NCBI GenBank assembly: GCA_965658745.1
Contig: CBFHTK010000011.1
Span: forward strand, 1-64,000
Reading direction: 5' to 3'
DNA: 64,000 bases
Origin: JAHDFB01 sp965658745
GTDB lineage: Bacteria; Bacteroidota; Bacteroidia; Chitinophagales; Saprospiraceae
In this document: positions 1-9,146 of the stretch, piece after piece
Position numbering within the stretch: position 1 is the first letter of the stretch
How the letters are laid out: each line of letters starts with the position of its first letter
Program-made: the position numbers and the translations under genes
The notes under the pieces: generated by a model
Database searches by the model: none
What the model was told of the DNA's origin: nothing
Seen by the model: the letters and a program-made list of their open reading frames with translations, nothing else

Positions 1-146
1 CTGTTCGCACCACATTTACTGTTCGTTTGAAATTCTACGTTGGGACGCATTGCATTCATCCTCATAGTCCTTTACTTTTAGTCGAAATCAATCAATGGAG
101 ATAGTTGACTAAATCTCGATGTCCTAGGATCGAAACCAGCGTAATG

Positions 147-172
147 TTATCACGAGGCTAAAGCCTCGATAA
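147..172. other. Stem-loop near the window start
   Basis: CGAGGC (153-158) and GCCTCG (163-168) pair perfectly around a TAAA loop. TTAT (147-150) and ATAA (169-172) extend the stem beyond a two-base bulge. A T-run (185-190) begins 13 bases later, too far for a classic intrinsic terminator. It may end a transcript entering from the left or be a small dispersed repeat. Positions 1-146 show no supportable gene. Confidence 0.4.
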
Positions 173-298
173 CGTGTTTAGCGATTTTTTAAATCCGATT
201 GATTACATCGAAACCTCTTGACTAAATGCTCTCAATTAATTGTCGACTTATTGTATCTTTTTAGATATTCTGTATGTTTAATAGAAAAGAAATACAAT

Positions 299-679
299 AT
301 GAAATTTCATACTAGAAAATGGGTAAAACCTGAGGATTTGAATCCAAACAATACTTTGTTCGGAGGTAGACTGCTTCAATGGATCGACGAAGAAGCGGCA
401 TTGTATACAATGATCCAATTGGAAAATCGACATATTGTTACCAAGTTCATTTCAGAAATAAATTTCATTGCAGCCCCCAAACAAGGCGATATCGTCGAGA
501 TTGGTCTGGTGCCAATTCATTTTGGCCGCACGTCTCTAACCTTACGATGTGAGGTTCGTAACAAGATCACAAAAGATGCTATTCTTACGATCGAAAGACT
601 AGTTTTTGTAAATCTAGATGACGAAGGATTGCCGAGCCCTCACGGTAAAACAGAAATAAGCTACGGTAACGAAAAGTAA
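299..679 (+). CDS. Acyl-CoA thioesterase, hotdog fold (YciA/BFIT type)
   Basis: The 126-residue product hydrolyses acyl-CoA thioesters in the cytoplasm. What shows this is the family signature near the N-terminus, N-LFGG-LL-WIDE, which carries the catalytic acidic/Asn region of YciA-like hotdog enzymes. It is followed by the typical KFISEINFIAAPKQGDIV strand-helix pattern and the FGRTSLTL strand. Its length fits a single-hotdog protein. An in-frame start lies upstream at 218, but the preceding 27 residues look like translated leader and the family begins at MKFHTRKW, so 299 is preferred. The gene stands alone between non-coding stretches. The exact acyl substrate cannot be read from the sequence. 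Confidence 0.85.
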   Translation: MKFHTRKWVKPEDLNPNNTLFGGRLLQWIDEEAALYTMIQLENRHIVTKFISEINFIAAPKQGDIVEIGLVPIHFGRTSLTLRCEVRNKITKDAILTIERLVFVNLDDEGLPSPHGKTEISYGNEK

Positions 680-1409
680 TGTCTTCAAGTTGTTTTTCCA
701 TTGTAGCCCTTCCCAGCTAATATGCATAAGCTTATTTAGCGGCATCCTTGGTTTCTTTATGGAACTGATATAGTGTTTCGGCTTGATTAAAGCATAGATT
801 TTCACGCTCATTTGCTATCTGGCGAAATCCCAAACAATTTTCTTTAAAATCTTCAAGTAAGCATTTTTCATAATCTGTATTTTATGAACATATACTTTAT
901 CATCATTACTAGAGAAGTATAAATGATTAAAAAGTTATATAAATGAATATGATTATATAAGGTCTACACTATCTCTGGTATAGATCTATTTTCTGCTGTT
1001 TTCTGGCACTTTTATTGGCATATAGTAATGCATAAGACGATAATACATTACTCAATCGATGATGGGATATGTATGAGTTAGATCGCCCCAAAAACAGTAA
1101 ACGCGTTTCAAGCGATCACAAAAATGACTTTTGCATGTTCTGTCATCAGTTTTTGAAACTCATGAACTACAACACACGCATTAACTCAGCGTGTGTTGGG
1201 TTTTTCCTTTCAAGGACAAAAGACGAAGATTAAATGACGAATTTTTTTCAAGGACGTTTTCCCAAACGTCTGTTTAACAGAGATCCAAGACTTTGGATAC
1301 TGATTATGATGTTGATCAGCCTAAGCATACGAATAACTCGAAGTTTTCCTGCATAAAGCAGGCTAAATGAATGCCACATCTTATCAGCTTTTTGGGCCTA
1401 CGAGCCCAA
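680..1409. other. Non-coding stretch with one terminator
   Basis: No convincing coding region is visible. It contains a short inverted repeat, AGTAATG (1024-1030) with CATTACT (1046-1052), and the terminator at 1171-1205. That terminator is about 490 bases past the thioesterase stop, so it could end a small untranslated RNA transcribed rightward. No start for such an RNA can be fixed. Confidence 0.4.
1171..1205 (+). terminator. Rho-independent terminator
   Basis: AACACACGC (1171-1179) and GCGTGTGTT (1189-1197) form a perfect 9-bp stem with a 9-base loop. GGG and TTTTT (1201-1205) follow. The polarity is rightward. The nearest upstream gene, the thioesterase, ends about 490 bases earlier. Confidence 0.7.
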
Positions 1410-2177
1410 CTAAAACCCCAACAACATCCATCCTTCTCGAATGATTATTACAAGGATGATAATTATGAGCAATCGATAAGCCCATAGATTGGCGTTAGGC
1501 AGCCTACTTGCATAAGTAGCTGTGAGATATGAGCCTGCAGCCTGAGCAACAGCTAGAATTGCTCCAGCCTTCCAATCAATAAGACCTTTGTAGTGAAAGA
1601 TGGCGATGACAATCACTGAGTAGAATAAAATAATGAACATCTTGATCGCATTGGCTTCCAACAGTTCCTTCTTTGCAAGTAGAACAAGAGCTGCGAGCAT
1701 AAAAAGTCCTGAACCAGCTTGTATTAATCCTGCATAAAAACCAATCGAAACAAACACCGGAATAGCGATCCATAGATTAAGCTTCTCCTGTGAGCTTTCT
1801 TTAATGAGCCAGTTTTTGGGCTTCGTAAGAATGAGAATTGCCAAAAGAAAGACAAGTACCCTATAAAGGTTTCTGAATCCTTCATTACTGATAATAGTAG
1901 CAACGTACACTCCAGTGATTGCACCGATTAAGACTAGAAAGACAATCAACCAAACTCGATTAAGGCGCATTTTGCCCTGTCTATAATAACCTAGAGAACC
2001 CGCAAAGGCATTGGCCATTACGTTGACACGATTGGTTCCATTGGCAACGTTTGGAGATAGACCAACGATATCCATCAATATTGTTAAGGTAATGATTGAA
2101 CCATATCCAGCAAGCGAATTAATTGCTCCCGCAAAAAATCCACCTAATAATACGATGATATAGTCCGTCATTTCCAC
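1410..2177 (-). CDS. TauE/SafE (TSUP) family permease
   Basis: This 255-residue inner-membrane protein has about eight hydrophobic segments. The N-terminal helix ends in GGFFAGAINSLAGYGS, the glycine-rich first repeat signature of the TSUP/DUF81 family. A second half-repeat begins near GFYAGLIQAGSGLFML. Family members export or import sulfite, sulfonates or other small organic anions; the substrate here is unknown. The gene is divergent from the Rel gene across about 120 bases. A second, distinct TSUP permease occurs at 28097-28834. An alternative start two codons downstream (MTDYII) is equally possible. Confidence 0.85.
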   Translation of the reverse strand: MEMTDYIIVLLGGFFAGAINSLAGYGSIITLTILMDIVGLSPNVANGTNRVNVMANAFAGSLGYYRQGKMRLNRVWLIVFLVLIGAITGVYVATIISNEGFRNLYRVLVFLLAILILTKPKNWLIKESSQEKLNLWIAIPVFVSIGFYAGLIQAGSGLFMLAALVLLAKKELLEANAIKMFIILFYSVIVIAIFHYKGLIDWKAGAILAVAQAAGSYLTATYASRLPNANLWAYRLLIIIILVIIIREGWMLLGF

Positions 2178-2296
2178 AGGGCGAAGTTATGATAATAGTC
2201 TGTTTCGGATAATTATAAGCAGGATATTTGATCGGATTCGCTGATTAAGAATTATTTTTGTTTACTTGGTGTTTATACTTTCTATAAATCTCTCTT

Positions 2297-4540
2297 ATGC
2301 CAGTTTCAAATACTGCAATAAATGATATTGAAAAAAAACAGCTGAATACTGTTTTTAGAAGACTGAAGAGGTCAATTGCACCATCGTGCACTGGAGATGA
2401 TATTGAGAAAATAAATCTAGCTTACAAAGTTGCTTACGAGGGGCACGCGATGCAGAGACGAAAGTCCGGAGAACCATACCTATTCCATCCTCTCGAAGTT
2501 GCAAGAATTTGTTACGAAGAAATCGGCCTTGGACCAACTGCTATCGTCTGTGCTATTTTACATGATGTTGTAGAAGATACTCCTTATACTTTGGAGCAGA
2601 TTGTCAAGAATTTTGGTCCGAAAATTGGTTTGATCGTTGATGGTCTTACGAAGCTGGACGGAATGTATAATAATTCTGAAAGTCCTCAAGCAGAGAATTT
2701 TAAGAAGGTAATTTCAACGCTAGTTGAAGACGTGAGAGTTGTGCTCATAAAGATGGCAGACCGAGTTCATAATATGCGAACACTCGGAGCAATGCCTCGT
2801 CACAAGCAACTCAAAATTGCAGCTGAAACGGAATATATCTACGCTCCTCTAGCGCATAGGCTTGGTCTTTACAAGCTCAAGACTGAATTTCAGGATATCA
2901 TCATGCGGATCCAAGAGCCTGAGGTTTACGAAGAACTTCAGAGTAAGTTGGAGGCGACAGAAAGACAAAGGAATAAATACATAAAGGAGTTCATCTCGCC
3001 ATTAAAAGAGACTTTAGATGAAACGGGAGTAAGTTTCCGTGTTTTGGGTCGACCCAAAAGTATCTCATCGATCTATAATAAGATTCAAACTAAGAAAGTA
3101 CCTTTCGAGGAGATATATGACTTGTTTGCAGTGCGTGTCATTTTGGATGTCGAAAGTGCTAGAGAAAAAACAGCCTGTTGGCAGTTTTACTCAATCATAA
3201 CAGACGTCTATCGACCAATACCAGAGAGACTTAAGGACTGGATTACTACTCCAAAGGGAAATGGTTACGAATCACTGCATACAACCGTTATCGGTCCAAA
3301 AGGAAAGTATGTTGAAGTGCAGATACGAACCGAACGAATGGACGAAATTGCAGAACGAGGTTTTGCTGCTCACTGGAAGTATAAAGGTGTGAAGTCACAA
3401 AGCAGTGTTTTTGACATTTGGCTTGATAATGTTCGAGATATTTTGGACACATCCAATAGTGATGCTCTTGAATTTGTAAATGACTTCAAGACTAATCTAT
3501 TCAGTGAAGAAGTGTATGTTTTCACTCCAAAAGGAGATATGAGAATCCTACCACAGGGAGCAACAGCTTTAGATTTTGCATTTGACATTCACAGTGAAGT
3601 CGGGTATCACGCGACAGCACTCAAAGTAAATAACAAGCTAGTCCCTATGGGATACGAGTTGCAGAACGGAGATCAAGTTTCTGTAACAACTAGTAAAAAT
3701 CAAAAGCCAACAGAGGATTGGTTGAAAATTGTTGTTACTGGAAAAGCGCGATCAAAGATTAGGAGCTCAATGAAAGAAGAGCGACGAAAGCAAGGGGAAC
3801 TTGGAAAAGAAGCATTGATGCGCAAGCTCAAAAGTATGAAAGCTCCTTTTGAAGATAATGTGGATATACTTGTCAAGCATTTCGATACAACATCAAGGCC
3901 TGAGCTCTTTTACGCCATAGCAATGGAAGAGATCAATCCTTCAACAGATCTTAAGATCTTCAAAGTAGTAGATCATCAGTTGGTACTCAAGGAGGAGTTA
4001 AATCCAGAGAAACCGATTCAGCAGGGAGATCCAGAAGATACGAAAGCAGCGCTTGAGCGTAGAATACGTAAAACCAATGCTAAGATTCTGGTCAATGGCG
4101 AGCCGGCTGATACGTACGGTTATTCTTTTGGCCATTGCTGTAATCCGGTTGAAGGCGACTCGATTTTTGCCTACCTAACCAATGGAGCGGGGTTGAAGAT
4201 TCATCGAACAAACTGTAAGAATGCAACCAACCTATTGGCCAATTACGGATATAGAGTACTGAAAGCAGAATGGGTAGGAGACATGAAAAACAACTTTGTC
4301 GTTGACTTAGTTGTTATTGGAGTAGATTCCGGCATCGGAGTTATACAGAAAATAACAGAGCGAATTTCTGTTCAGCTTGGCATCAATATTCGCTCATTTA
4401 GTATTGCAGGAGATGAAGGTTACTTTGAAGGAAAGATTGGTGTAGTGGTTATGAATACAGATCAACTTAACCAAGCTATCAAAGCGTTAAGAGAAATCGA
4501 AGGGATTTCCAATGTAGTCCGAATCGAAAAGACAGAATAA
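2297..4540 (+). CDS. rel: Bifunctional (p)ppGpp synthetase/hydrolase (Rel/SpoT)
   Basis: This long RelA/SpoT homologue (747 residues) makes and degrades (p)ppGpp. In order it has an HD hydrolase domain with HD at 89-90 and ED at 93-94 plus ADRVHNMRT near 154, then a synthetase domain with GRPKSISSIYNK near 251 and GYESLHTT near 323. A TGS domain (VFTPKG..LPQGATALDFAF, about 410-470), a Cys-rich GHCCNP region with a later TNCKN near 610-650, and a C-terminal ACT domain follow. The RLKD motif (311-314) matches the RxKD charge pattern of bifunctional Rel rather than the ExDD of synthetase-only RelA. The fur gene starts one base after its stop, implying co-transcription. Confidence 0.97.
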   Translation: MPVSNTAINDIEKKQLNTVFRRLKRSIAPSCTGDDIEKINLAYKVAYEGHAMQRRKSGEPYLFHPLEVARICYEEIGLGPTAIVCAILHDVVEDTPYTLEQIVKNFGPKIGLIVDGLTKLDGMYNNSESPQAENFKKVISTLVEDVRVVLIKMADRVHNMRTLGAMPRHKQLKIAAETEYIYAPLAHRLGLYKLKTEFQDIIMRIQEPEVYEELQSKLEATERQRNKYIKEFISPLKETLDETGVSFRVLGRPKSISSIYNKIQTKKVPFEEIYDLFAVRVILDVESAREKTACWQFYSIITDVYRPIPERLKDWITTPKGNGYESLHTTVIGPKGKYVEVQIRTERMDEIAERGFAAHWKYKGVKSQSSVFDIWLDNVRDILDTSNSDALEFVNDFKTNLFSEEVYVFTPKGDMRILPQGATALDFAFDIHSEVGYHATALKVNNKLVPMGYELQNGDQVSVTTSKNQKPTEDWLKIVVTGKARSKIRSSMKEERRKQGELGKEALMRKLKSMKAPFEDNVDILVKHFDTTSRPELFYAIAMEEINPSTDLKIFKVVDHQLVLKEELNPEKPIQQGDPEDTKAALERRIRKTNAKILVNGEPADTYGYSFGHCCNPVEGDSIFAYLTNGAGLKIHRTNCKNATNLLANYGYRVLKAEWVGDMKNNFVVDLVVIGVDSGIGVIQKITERISVQLGINIRSFSIAGDEGYFEGKIGVVVMNTDQLNQAIKALREIEGISNVVRIEKTE

Positions 4541-4541
4541 G

Positions 4542-5030
4542 ATGGAAGTATCAGTAGGAGGATTTAATGAGCAGCTATTTAGCGAGGCTAAAGATATATT
4601 TACGGAATATATGGAGAGTAACAATCTGCGTAAAACTCCTGAACGATTTGCCATATTAGAAGAGATTTATAAGCGAACGGATCACTTCGATGCAGAAGCA
4701 CTTTTTATTCATATGAAAACTCAAGAATACCGAGTAAGTCGTGCGACAGTTTACAATACACTTGAATTATTGGTCGCATGTGACCTGATTGCTAAACACC
4801 AGTTTGGAAAGAATGTAACTCAGTATGAAAAATCATACGGTAGCAAGCAACATGACCATCTAATCTGCGAAGACTGCGGTAAGGTGGTCGAATTCTGCGA
4901 TCCTAGAATACAGCAAATCAAAAACATGATGGGAGAAATGCTCCATTTCGATATAACACACCATAACCTTGACCTCTACGGAAAATGCAAAGGTGCTTGC
5001 GAAAAAACGCGAGGAATATCTGACAATTAG
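4542..5030 (+). CDS. fur: Fur-family metal-responsive repressor
   Basis: This 162-residue DNA-binding repressor of the Fur family has a winged-helix region (RKTPERFAILEEIY, then SRATVYNTLELL, residues about 30-78). The metal-binding dimerisation half has HDH (104-106), the Cys pair C109/C112 and a second pair C149/C153. The two pairs match the four-Cys structural zinc site of Fur and PerR types. Whether it senses iron, zinc or peroxide cannot be settled. It starts one base after the rel stop, so starvation signalling and metal control share a transcript. No Fur box was recognised upstream of the pair. Confidence 0.93.
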   Translation: MEVSVGGFNEQLFSEAKDIFTEYMESNNLRKTPERFAILEEIYKRTDHFDAEALFIHMKTQEYRVSRATVYNTLELLVACDLIAKHQFGKNVTQYEKSYGSKQHDHLICEDCGKVVEFCDPRIQQIKNMMGEMLHFDITHHNLDLYGKCKGACEKTRGISDN

Positions 5031-5093
5031 AGCTAGTCTTTGTTTCTTAGTTTGTGATAATTACTTGAAAGTGCAAACAGGTTAACTGTGAAA

Positions 5094-5171
5094 AGCTTTA
5101 CAAACTTTGTTTGATATTGATCTGAAGTGAAACTTGTCCCTAATCTTGTCAGGAAACTTCAGATAGCGGGT
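5094..5171. repeat. R1 repeat copy a
   Basis: This unit begins AGCTTTAC, runs through TATTGATCTGAA and ends AAACTTCAGATAGCGGGT. It is partly matched by R1b at 5481-5545 (same start, middle and end). ATCTGAAG and CTTCAGAT inside it form inverted arms, so the RNA or single strand could fold. The ending ACTTCARAYAGCGG is shared with the block at 21933-22166. Confidence 0.7.
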
Positions 5172-5211
5172 ATTTGTATTCCATTTTGGTTGATATCTTG
5201 GGCTAGTTGTT

Positions 5212-5352
5212 TTACTTTTTTTGTCCGTCAAAAAAAGTAACAAAAAAACCTCTCTCACTAGACAAACTCGTCCCAGTCCCTTCATTTCCAGTCTAGCCTA
5301 CTCGCCTTTGTACTTTCAGTCTTCGTGATTCTCCCCTCGATATCCGCGTCCC
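5212..5352 (-). repeat. R2 dispersed repeat, with 12-bp A/T hairpin
   Basis: The reverse complement of these 141 bases aligns end to end with 22381-22521, also 141 bases. The 70 bases nearest the hairpin are almost identical. The hairpin has a 12-bp stem, TTACTTTTTTTG (5212-5223) with CAAAAAAAGTAA (5229-5240), and loop TCCGT. Strong similarity in a non-coding pair 17 kb apart indicates a dispersed element. A short frame through it (..LVREVFLLLFLTDKKSK) is shared by both copies but has no sensible start or continuation. Confidence 0.8.
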
Positions 5353-5480
5353 AAGCCCCCCGAATCACTGCAAAGTGCATCTCAAACAAGTCTAGTTCGA
5401 CTTTTGGATATTTCAAACTCACTCTCTAACGGAAAGAATCCTTTTGACTCGTAGTTTAAAGTTTGAAAATAATAATGGTA

Positions 5481-5545
5481 AGCTTTACGAAATGTCATAT
5501 TGATCTGAAATCCCAGTCACTATCTAGAAACTTCAGATAGCGGGT
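5481..5545. repeat. R1 repeat copy b
   Basis: This shortened copy of the 5094-5171 unit shares AGCTTTAC, TATTGATCTGAA and the ending AAACTTCAGATAGCGGGT in the same order and orientation. Together with copy a it brackets the R2 repeat. Confidence 0.65.
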
Positions 5546-5616
5546 TAAAGGGTAAATCAAGTCAGTTCGGAAGTAGCACTAGATTAGTGTCTGCTGTTTT
5601 ATAGATCTAATAGAGA

Positions 5617-7662
5617 TTAGTCAGTACGGTTTTTAATCATTGTCAAAATAGTAGCTAAGGCTACTGTTTCTCCCGTTTCATCGTAGACATCAACAAGGAA
5701 TTTTACAATTCCTTTTTTGATATCATCTTCATCCTTTTTCTCTTGGCCAAGTTTTTCTTTAACCGTAAATCGAACTCCAATTGTTGCGCCTGCATAGATT
5801 GGCTTTAAGAAGCGACATTCATCTAGTCCGTAGTTCAATAAAACTGGCCCTTTGCCTGGATCCACAAATAATCCCGCTGCTGCAGAAAGGATAAAATAAC
5901 CATGAGCAACTCGTTGTTCGAAAGTAGTTCCTTCCAGCGAGGTCACATCTGTATGTGCATAGAAATGGTCCCAACTAACATTTGCGAAATTGATGATATC
6001 AGCTTCCGTGATTGTTCTTTTGTGCGTAATGATCGTATCACCAATCTCTAGATCTTCGAAGTATTTACGGAATGGGTGCACTTCAGACAATTTGTAGTCA
6101 CCGCCATATTGATATTGCTGTGTTACCTCCGTCATAGTTGTAGGAGAACCTTGAATTGCGCAACGCTGTAGATAGTGTTTTACACCTCTCATGCCACCCA
6201 TTTCTTCTCCTCCACCAGCACGTCCAGGTCCGCCATGTACAAGCATTGGCATAGGTGACCCGTGTCCCGTGCTTTCTTTCGCGCAGTCACGGTTGAGTAC
6301 AAGAATTCTACCGTGATGTGTGGCAGAACCCATAATGTAATCTTTTGCGATTTGATTATCGTAAGTAGTAATAGAACTGACCAAAGAACCTTTACCGCGA
6401 TTAGCTAATTCGATGGCTTCATCAAGATTCTTATACGGTATTATTGTACTCACTGGTCCAAATGCTTCGATTTCATGAACCCCTTCTGATTTCCATGGGT
6501 CATTAGTAACCATGAGAACAGGCGCCATGAAAGCACCTTTTTGGTCAACACCTGGAAGGTCTAGTTTATCTGGATCCCCATAAACTATTGACGCTTGCTG
6601 ACGCAATTCTGCAATGCGTTCACGAACTTCACGTACCTGAGCATGTCCCGCAAGGGCTCCCATTCTGACACCTTCAACTCTAGGATCCCCAATGGTTGTT
6701 TTTGCAAGTTGGGCAGACAAGGCAAGTTGAACATCTTCAACAAGATTTTCTGGTACGATGATTCTTCTGATGGCAGTACATTTCTGTCCACATTTTACCG
6801 TCATTTCTTTTCGAACCTCCTTCACAAATAGATCAAACTCCTTGGTTCCAGGAACTGCATCAGCACCCAGAATAGCACAGTTAAGAGAATCCGCTTCCAT
6901 ATTAAATGAAACTGATTCCTCAATTAATTTTGGATGTGACTTAAGCATCTGCCCTGTGGTAGCTGAGCCTGTGAAAGTTACGGTATCTCCCGTTTTTACA
7001 AAATCAAGCACACCGTTAGCAGATCCACAGATCAGTTGCAGAGCTCCGTCCGGTAAAATTCCAGAATCTATGATGTCACGAACCATGGCTTCTGTGAGAT
7101 AAGAAGTCAAGGTAGCAGGTTTTACAATTGCTGGAACTCCTGCTAACCAATTTACGGCACACTTTTCTAACATCCCCCAAATCGGGAAGTTAAATGCATT
7201 AATATGAACAGCAACGCCAGTTTTAGGAACCATTAAGTGATGCCCCATGAACGTTCCACCTCTAGAAAGGCCTACGGGTTCACCTTCTACATAATATGGT
7301 TGGTCTCCTAGTTTTCGACGTAGACTTGCATTGGCAAATAAATTCCCTATCCCACCTTCAATATCAATCCATGAATCGACTCGGGTCGCTCCAGTTTTGT
7401 AACTAATGGGATAATACGTTTCTCTTCTTTCATTTAAGTATAGAGCCAATTTCTTCAACATAAGTCCACGTTCCCGAAAGGTCATTTTTCGTAAATGCTT
7501 GTTGCCTACGCTACGACCGTAATAAAGCATCTTTTCAAAATCAACCCCTTTCGATGTTGTTAAAGCTACAACTTCACCCGTAGAGGCGTCCAGAAGTTCT
7601 TTAGTATCTCCAGTTCCATTAACCCATTGTCCTGCGACGAAATTCTGTAATGTATTTCCCAT
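5617..7662 (-). CDS. paaZ: PaaZ: oxepin-CoA hydrolase / semialdehyde dehydrogenase fusion
   Basis: PaaZ (681 residues, the family's usual length) opens the oxepin-CoA ring and oxidises the aldehyde formed during aerobic phenylacetate breakdown. Residues 1-510 are an aldehyde dehydrogenase with the FNFPIW and VKPAT cofactor region, the general base E256 and the nucleophile C295 (in KCGQKC), matching E. coli PaaZ numbering. Residues about 535-670 are a MaoC-like hydratase with YFEDLEIGD and the catalytic pair D565/H570 in WDHFYAHTD. No other paa gene lies in this window, so the remaining pathway genes must be elsewhere or absent. It faces fur across a repeat-filled gap. Confidence 0.95.
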   Translation of the reverse strand: MGNTLQNFVAGQWVNGTGDTKELLDASTGEVVALTTSKGVDFEKMLYYGRSVGNKHLRKMTFRERGLMLKKLALYLNERRETYYPISYKTGATRVDSWIDIEGGIGNLFANASLRRKLGDQPYYVEGEPVGLSRGGTFMGHHLMVPKTGVAVHINAFNFPIWGMLEKCAVNWLAGVPAIVKPATLTSYLTEAMVRDIIDSGILPDGALQLICGSANGVLDFVKTGDTVTFTGSATTGQMLKSHPKLIEESVSFNMEADSLNCAILGADAVPGTKEFDLFVKEVRKEMTVKCGQKCTAIRRIIVPENLVEDVQLALSAQLAKTTIGDPRVEGVRMGALAGHAQVREVRERIAELRQQASIVYGDPDKLDLPGVDQKGAFMAPVLMVTNDPWKSEGVHEIEAFGPVSTIIPYKNLDEAIELANRGKGSLVSSITTYDNQIAKDYIMGSATHHGRILVLNRDCAKESTGHGSPMPMLVHGGPGRAGGGEEMGGMRGVKHYLQRCAIQGSPTTMTEVTQQYQYGGDYKLSEVHPFRKYFEDLEIGDTIITHKRTITEADIINFANVSWDHFYAHTDVTSLEGTTFEQRVAHGYFILSAAAGLFVDPGKGPVLLNYGLDECRFLKPIYAGATIGVRFTVKEKLGQEKKDEDDIKKGIVKFLVDVYDETGETVALATILTMIKNRTD

Positions 7663-7742
7663 TAAATTATTTGATTAGTGTATTAAGTAATTCTGTAACA
7701 AAAGCTAATACTTAAAGCTTAAGAAATGATATTTTCGTGAAG

Positions 7743-9146
7743 TTAAGACATTATTTCTTCTATCTCATTGACTTCTTTGGGTATGTATTCTCCTAGGACT
7801 TTTGCTCCCTTATTTGTAATATGTACATCATCTTCAATTCTGACACCACCAAAAGACTTGTAATTTTCGAGTTTGTTGTAGTTGACAAAGTCCGTATGTT
7901 GCTTTTCAGCTTTCATTTTGTCTATCAGTTGAGGAATGAAGTAAATTCCTGGCTCAACGGTAATCACAAAACCAGCCTCCAGTGGCCTTGCAAGGCGAAG
8001 TGATTTTAAACCCATTACTGTACTGCGTTCAATATTTGGTGAATAACCTACATATTGCTCGCCTAAATCTTCCATGTCATGCACATCCATTCCGATCATA
8101 TGTCCAAGACCATGTGGCATAAACATACCAGCAACATTGGCCTGTAACATGTCCTCTACCGAACCTTTCAGCAGTCCCAAGCTCTTCATTCCATCCAGTA
8201 GAATACGATTAGCTAGAATATGTATGTCTCTATATGGTACACCTACTGAACAGGCCGCAATACAGTCTTTTTCCATTTTGAGGACTAGTTCATAGATTTC
8301 TTTTTGTTGGCTGTTGAATTTCCCATTTACCGGAAAGGTTCGCGTAATATCTCCTGAGTAACCATACCGATTTTCTGCTCCTGAATCATTTAATGCAAGA
8401 TCTCCAGAATTCATAAGATTTTCGTGATGGTGATTATGCAGAGTTTGTCCATTTATCGAAAAGATGATCGGATATGATAGTTCTGCATGTGATGCATGCA
8501 AGCTCTGATGTATTGCGCCCACAACCTCATATTCATAAAGCTCTGGAGCAGTTGACTGCATAGCCCTAAGATGCATGGATCTTGTTATATTGACAGCATC
8601 TTCCATTTGGACAATCTCTTCTTCTGTTTTGATGGAACGTTGAGCTACAATAGCTTTGATTAAGTCTACTGATACTAGACTAGGAATTATTTGAGGGCTT
8701 TCGCCCAAAAGACTCCCTAGTAATATGATATTATCGTGTCGATAAGGAGGAGTAAAGAGCACCTTGCGATCTGAGTCTTTTATGTATTTGTGGAGATCGT
8801 TAAGTGGACGAATGTCCTTAATTCCAACTTTTTCAGCCAGTGAGTTCAATGATTCTTGTTGTCCTACCCAAATGATATCTTCCATTGAGTATTCATTACC
8901 AAAAAGAATAGTTTCTCCGGTAGAGCAGTCTATCACAGCGTGCAGATTTGGTAAGTTGATTCCAAAATAATATCTGAAATTACTGTCTTGACGGAATCTG
9001 TAGATATTATCACGATAATTCATCGGGGATTCCGTATTTCCCGTGATGAGTATAAGGGAAGAGCCAAGTGAATCATTTTGAGCATTTAGATTTCGAAGTA
9101 AAGCTGCTCGACGATCAGTGTAGGTGGTAGTGGAAAATAAGTTCAT
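7743..9146 (-). CDS. pepP: Xaa-Pro aminopeptidase (aminopeptidase P, M24B)
   Basis: This cytoplasmic metallopeptidase removes N-terminal residues before proline. The 467-residue protein has an N-terminal creatinase-like domain and a C-terminal pita-bread domain. The five metal ligands can be placed: Asp in LNDSGAE, Asp in SGDITRTFP, His in HGLGHMIG, Glu in TVEPGIYF and Glu in GGVRIEDD. The frame opens upstream at 9191, but the family start is at MNLFSTTTYTDRR, so 9146 is chosen. The gene lies 80 bases upstream of paaZ on the same strand, though nothing ties the functions. Confidence 0.93.
   Translation of the reverse strand: MNLFSTTTYTDRRAALLRNLNAQNDSLGSSLILITGNTESPMNYRDNIYRFRQDSNFRYYFGINLPNLHAVIDCSTGETILFGNEYSMEDIIWVGQQESLNSLAEKVGIKDIRPLNDLHKYIKDSDRKVLFTPPYRHDNIILLGSLLGESPQIIPSLVSVDLIKAIVAQRSIKTEEEIVQMEDAVNITRSMHLRAMQSTAPELYEYEVVGAIHQSLHASHAELSYPIIFSINGQTLHNHHHENLMNSGDLALNDSGAENRYGYSGDITRTFPVNGKFNSQQKEIYELVLKMEKDCIAACSVGVPYRDIHILANRILLDGMKSLGLLKGSVEDMLQANVAGMFMPHGLGHMIGMDVHDMEDLGEQYVGYSPNIERSTVMGLKSLRLARPLEAGFVITVEPGIYFIPQLIDKMKAEKQHTDFVNYNKLENYKSFGGVRIEDDVHITNKGAKVLGEYIPKEVNEIEEIMS

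Larger units (their letters stand above)
5031..5616. other. Non-coding stretch filled by a composite repeat
   Basis: This gap between fur and paaZ (convergent) has no credible gene. It is built of repeat R1a (5094-5171), R2 (5212-5352) and R1b (5481-5545), described separately. The same three-part architecture recurs inverted at 21933-22795. Confidence 0.75.

Noticed and set aside
614..811. 65-codon frame overlapping the thioesterase end
   Set aside because: Antisense shadow of the thioesterase gene with no protein-like pattern.
5082..5285. 67-codon frame in the fur-paaZ gap
   Set aside because: Covers R1a and part of R2. Both R2 copies share a short stretch of this translation, but the rest does not match and no start is conserved.
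8696..8712. GGGCTTTCGCCCAAAAG as a dispersed repeat
   Set aside because: Two of three copies lie inside coding sequence (pepP, and the signal peptide end of bamA). Evidence is too thin for a repeat family.
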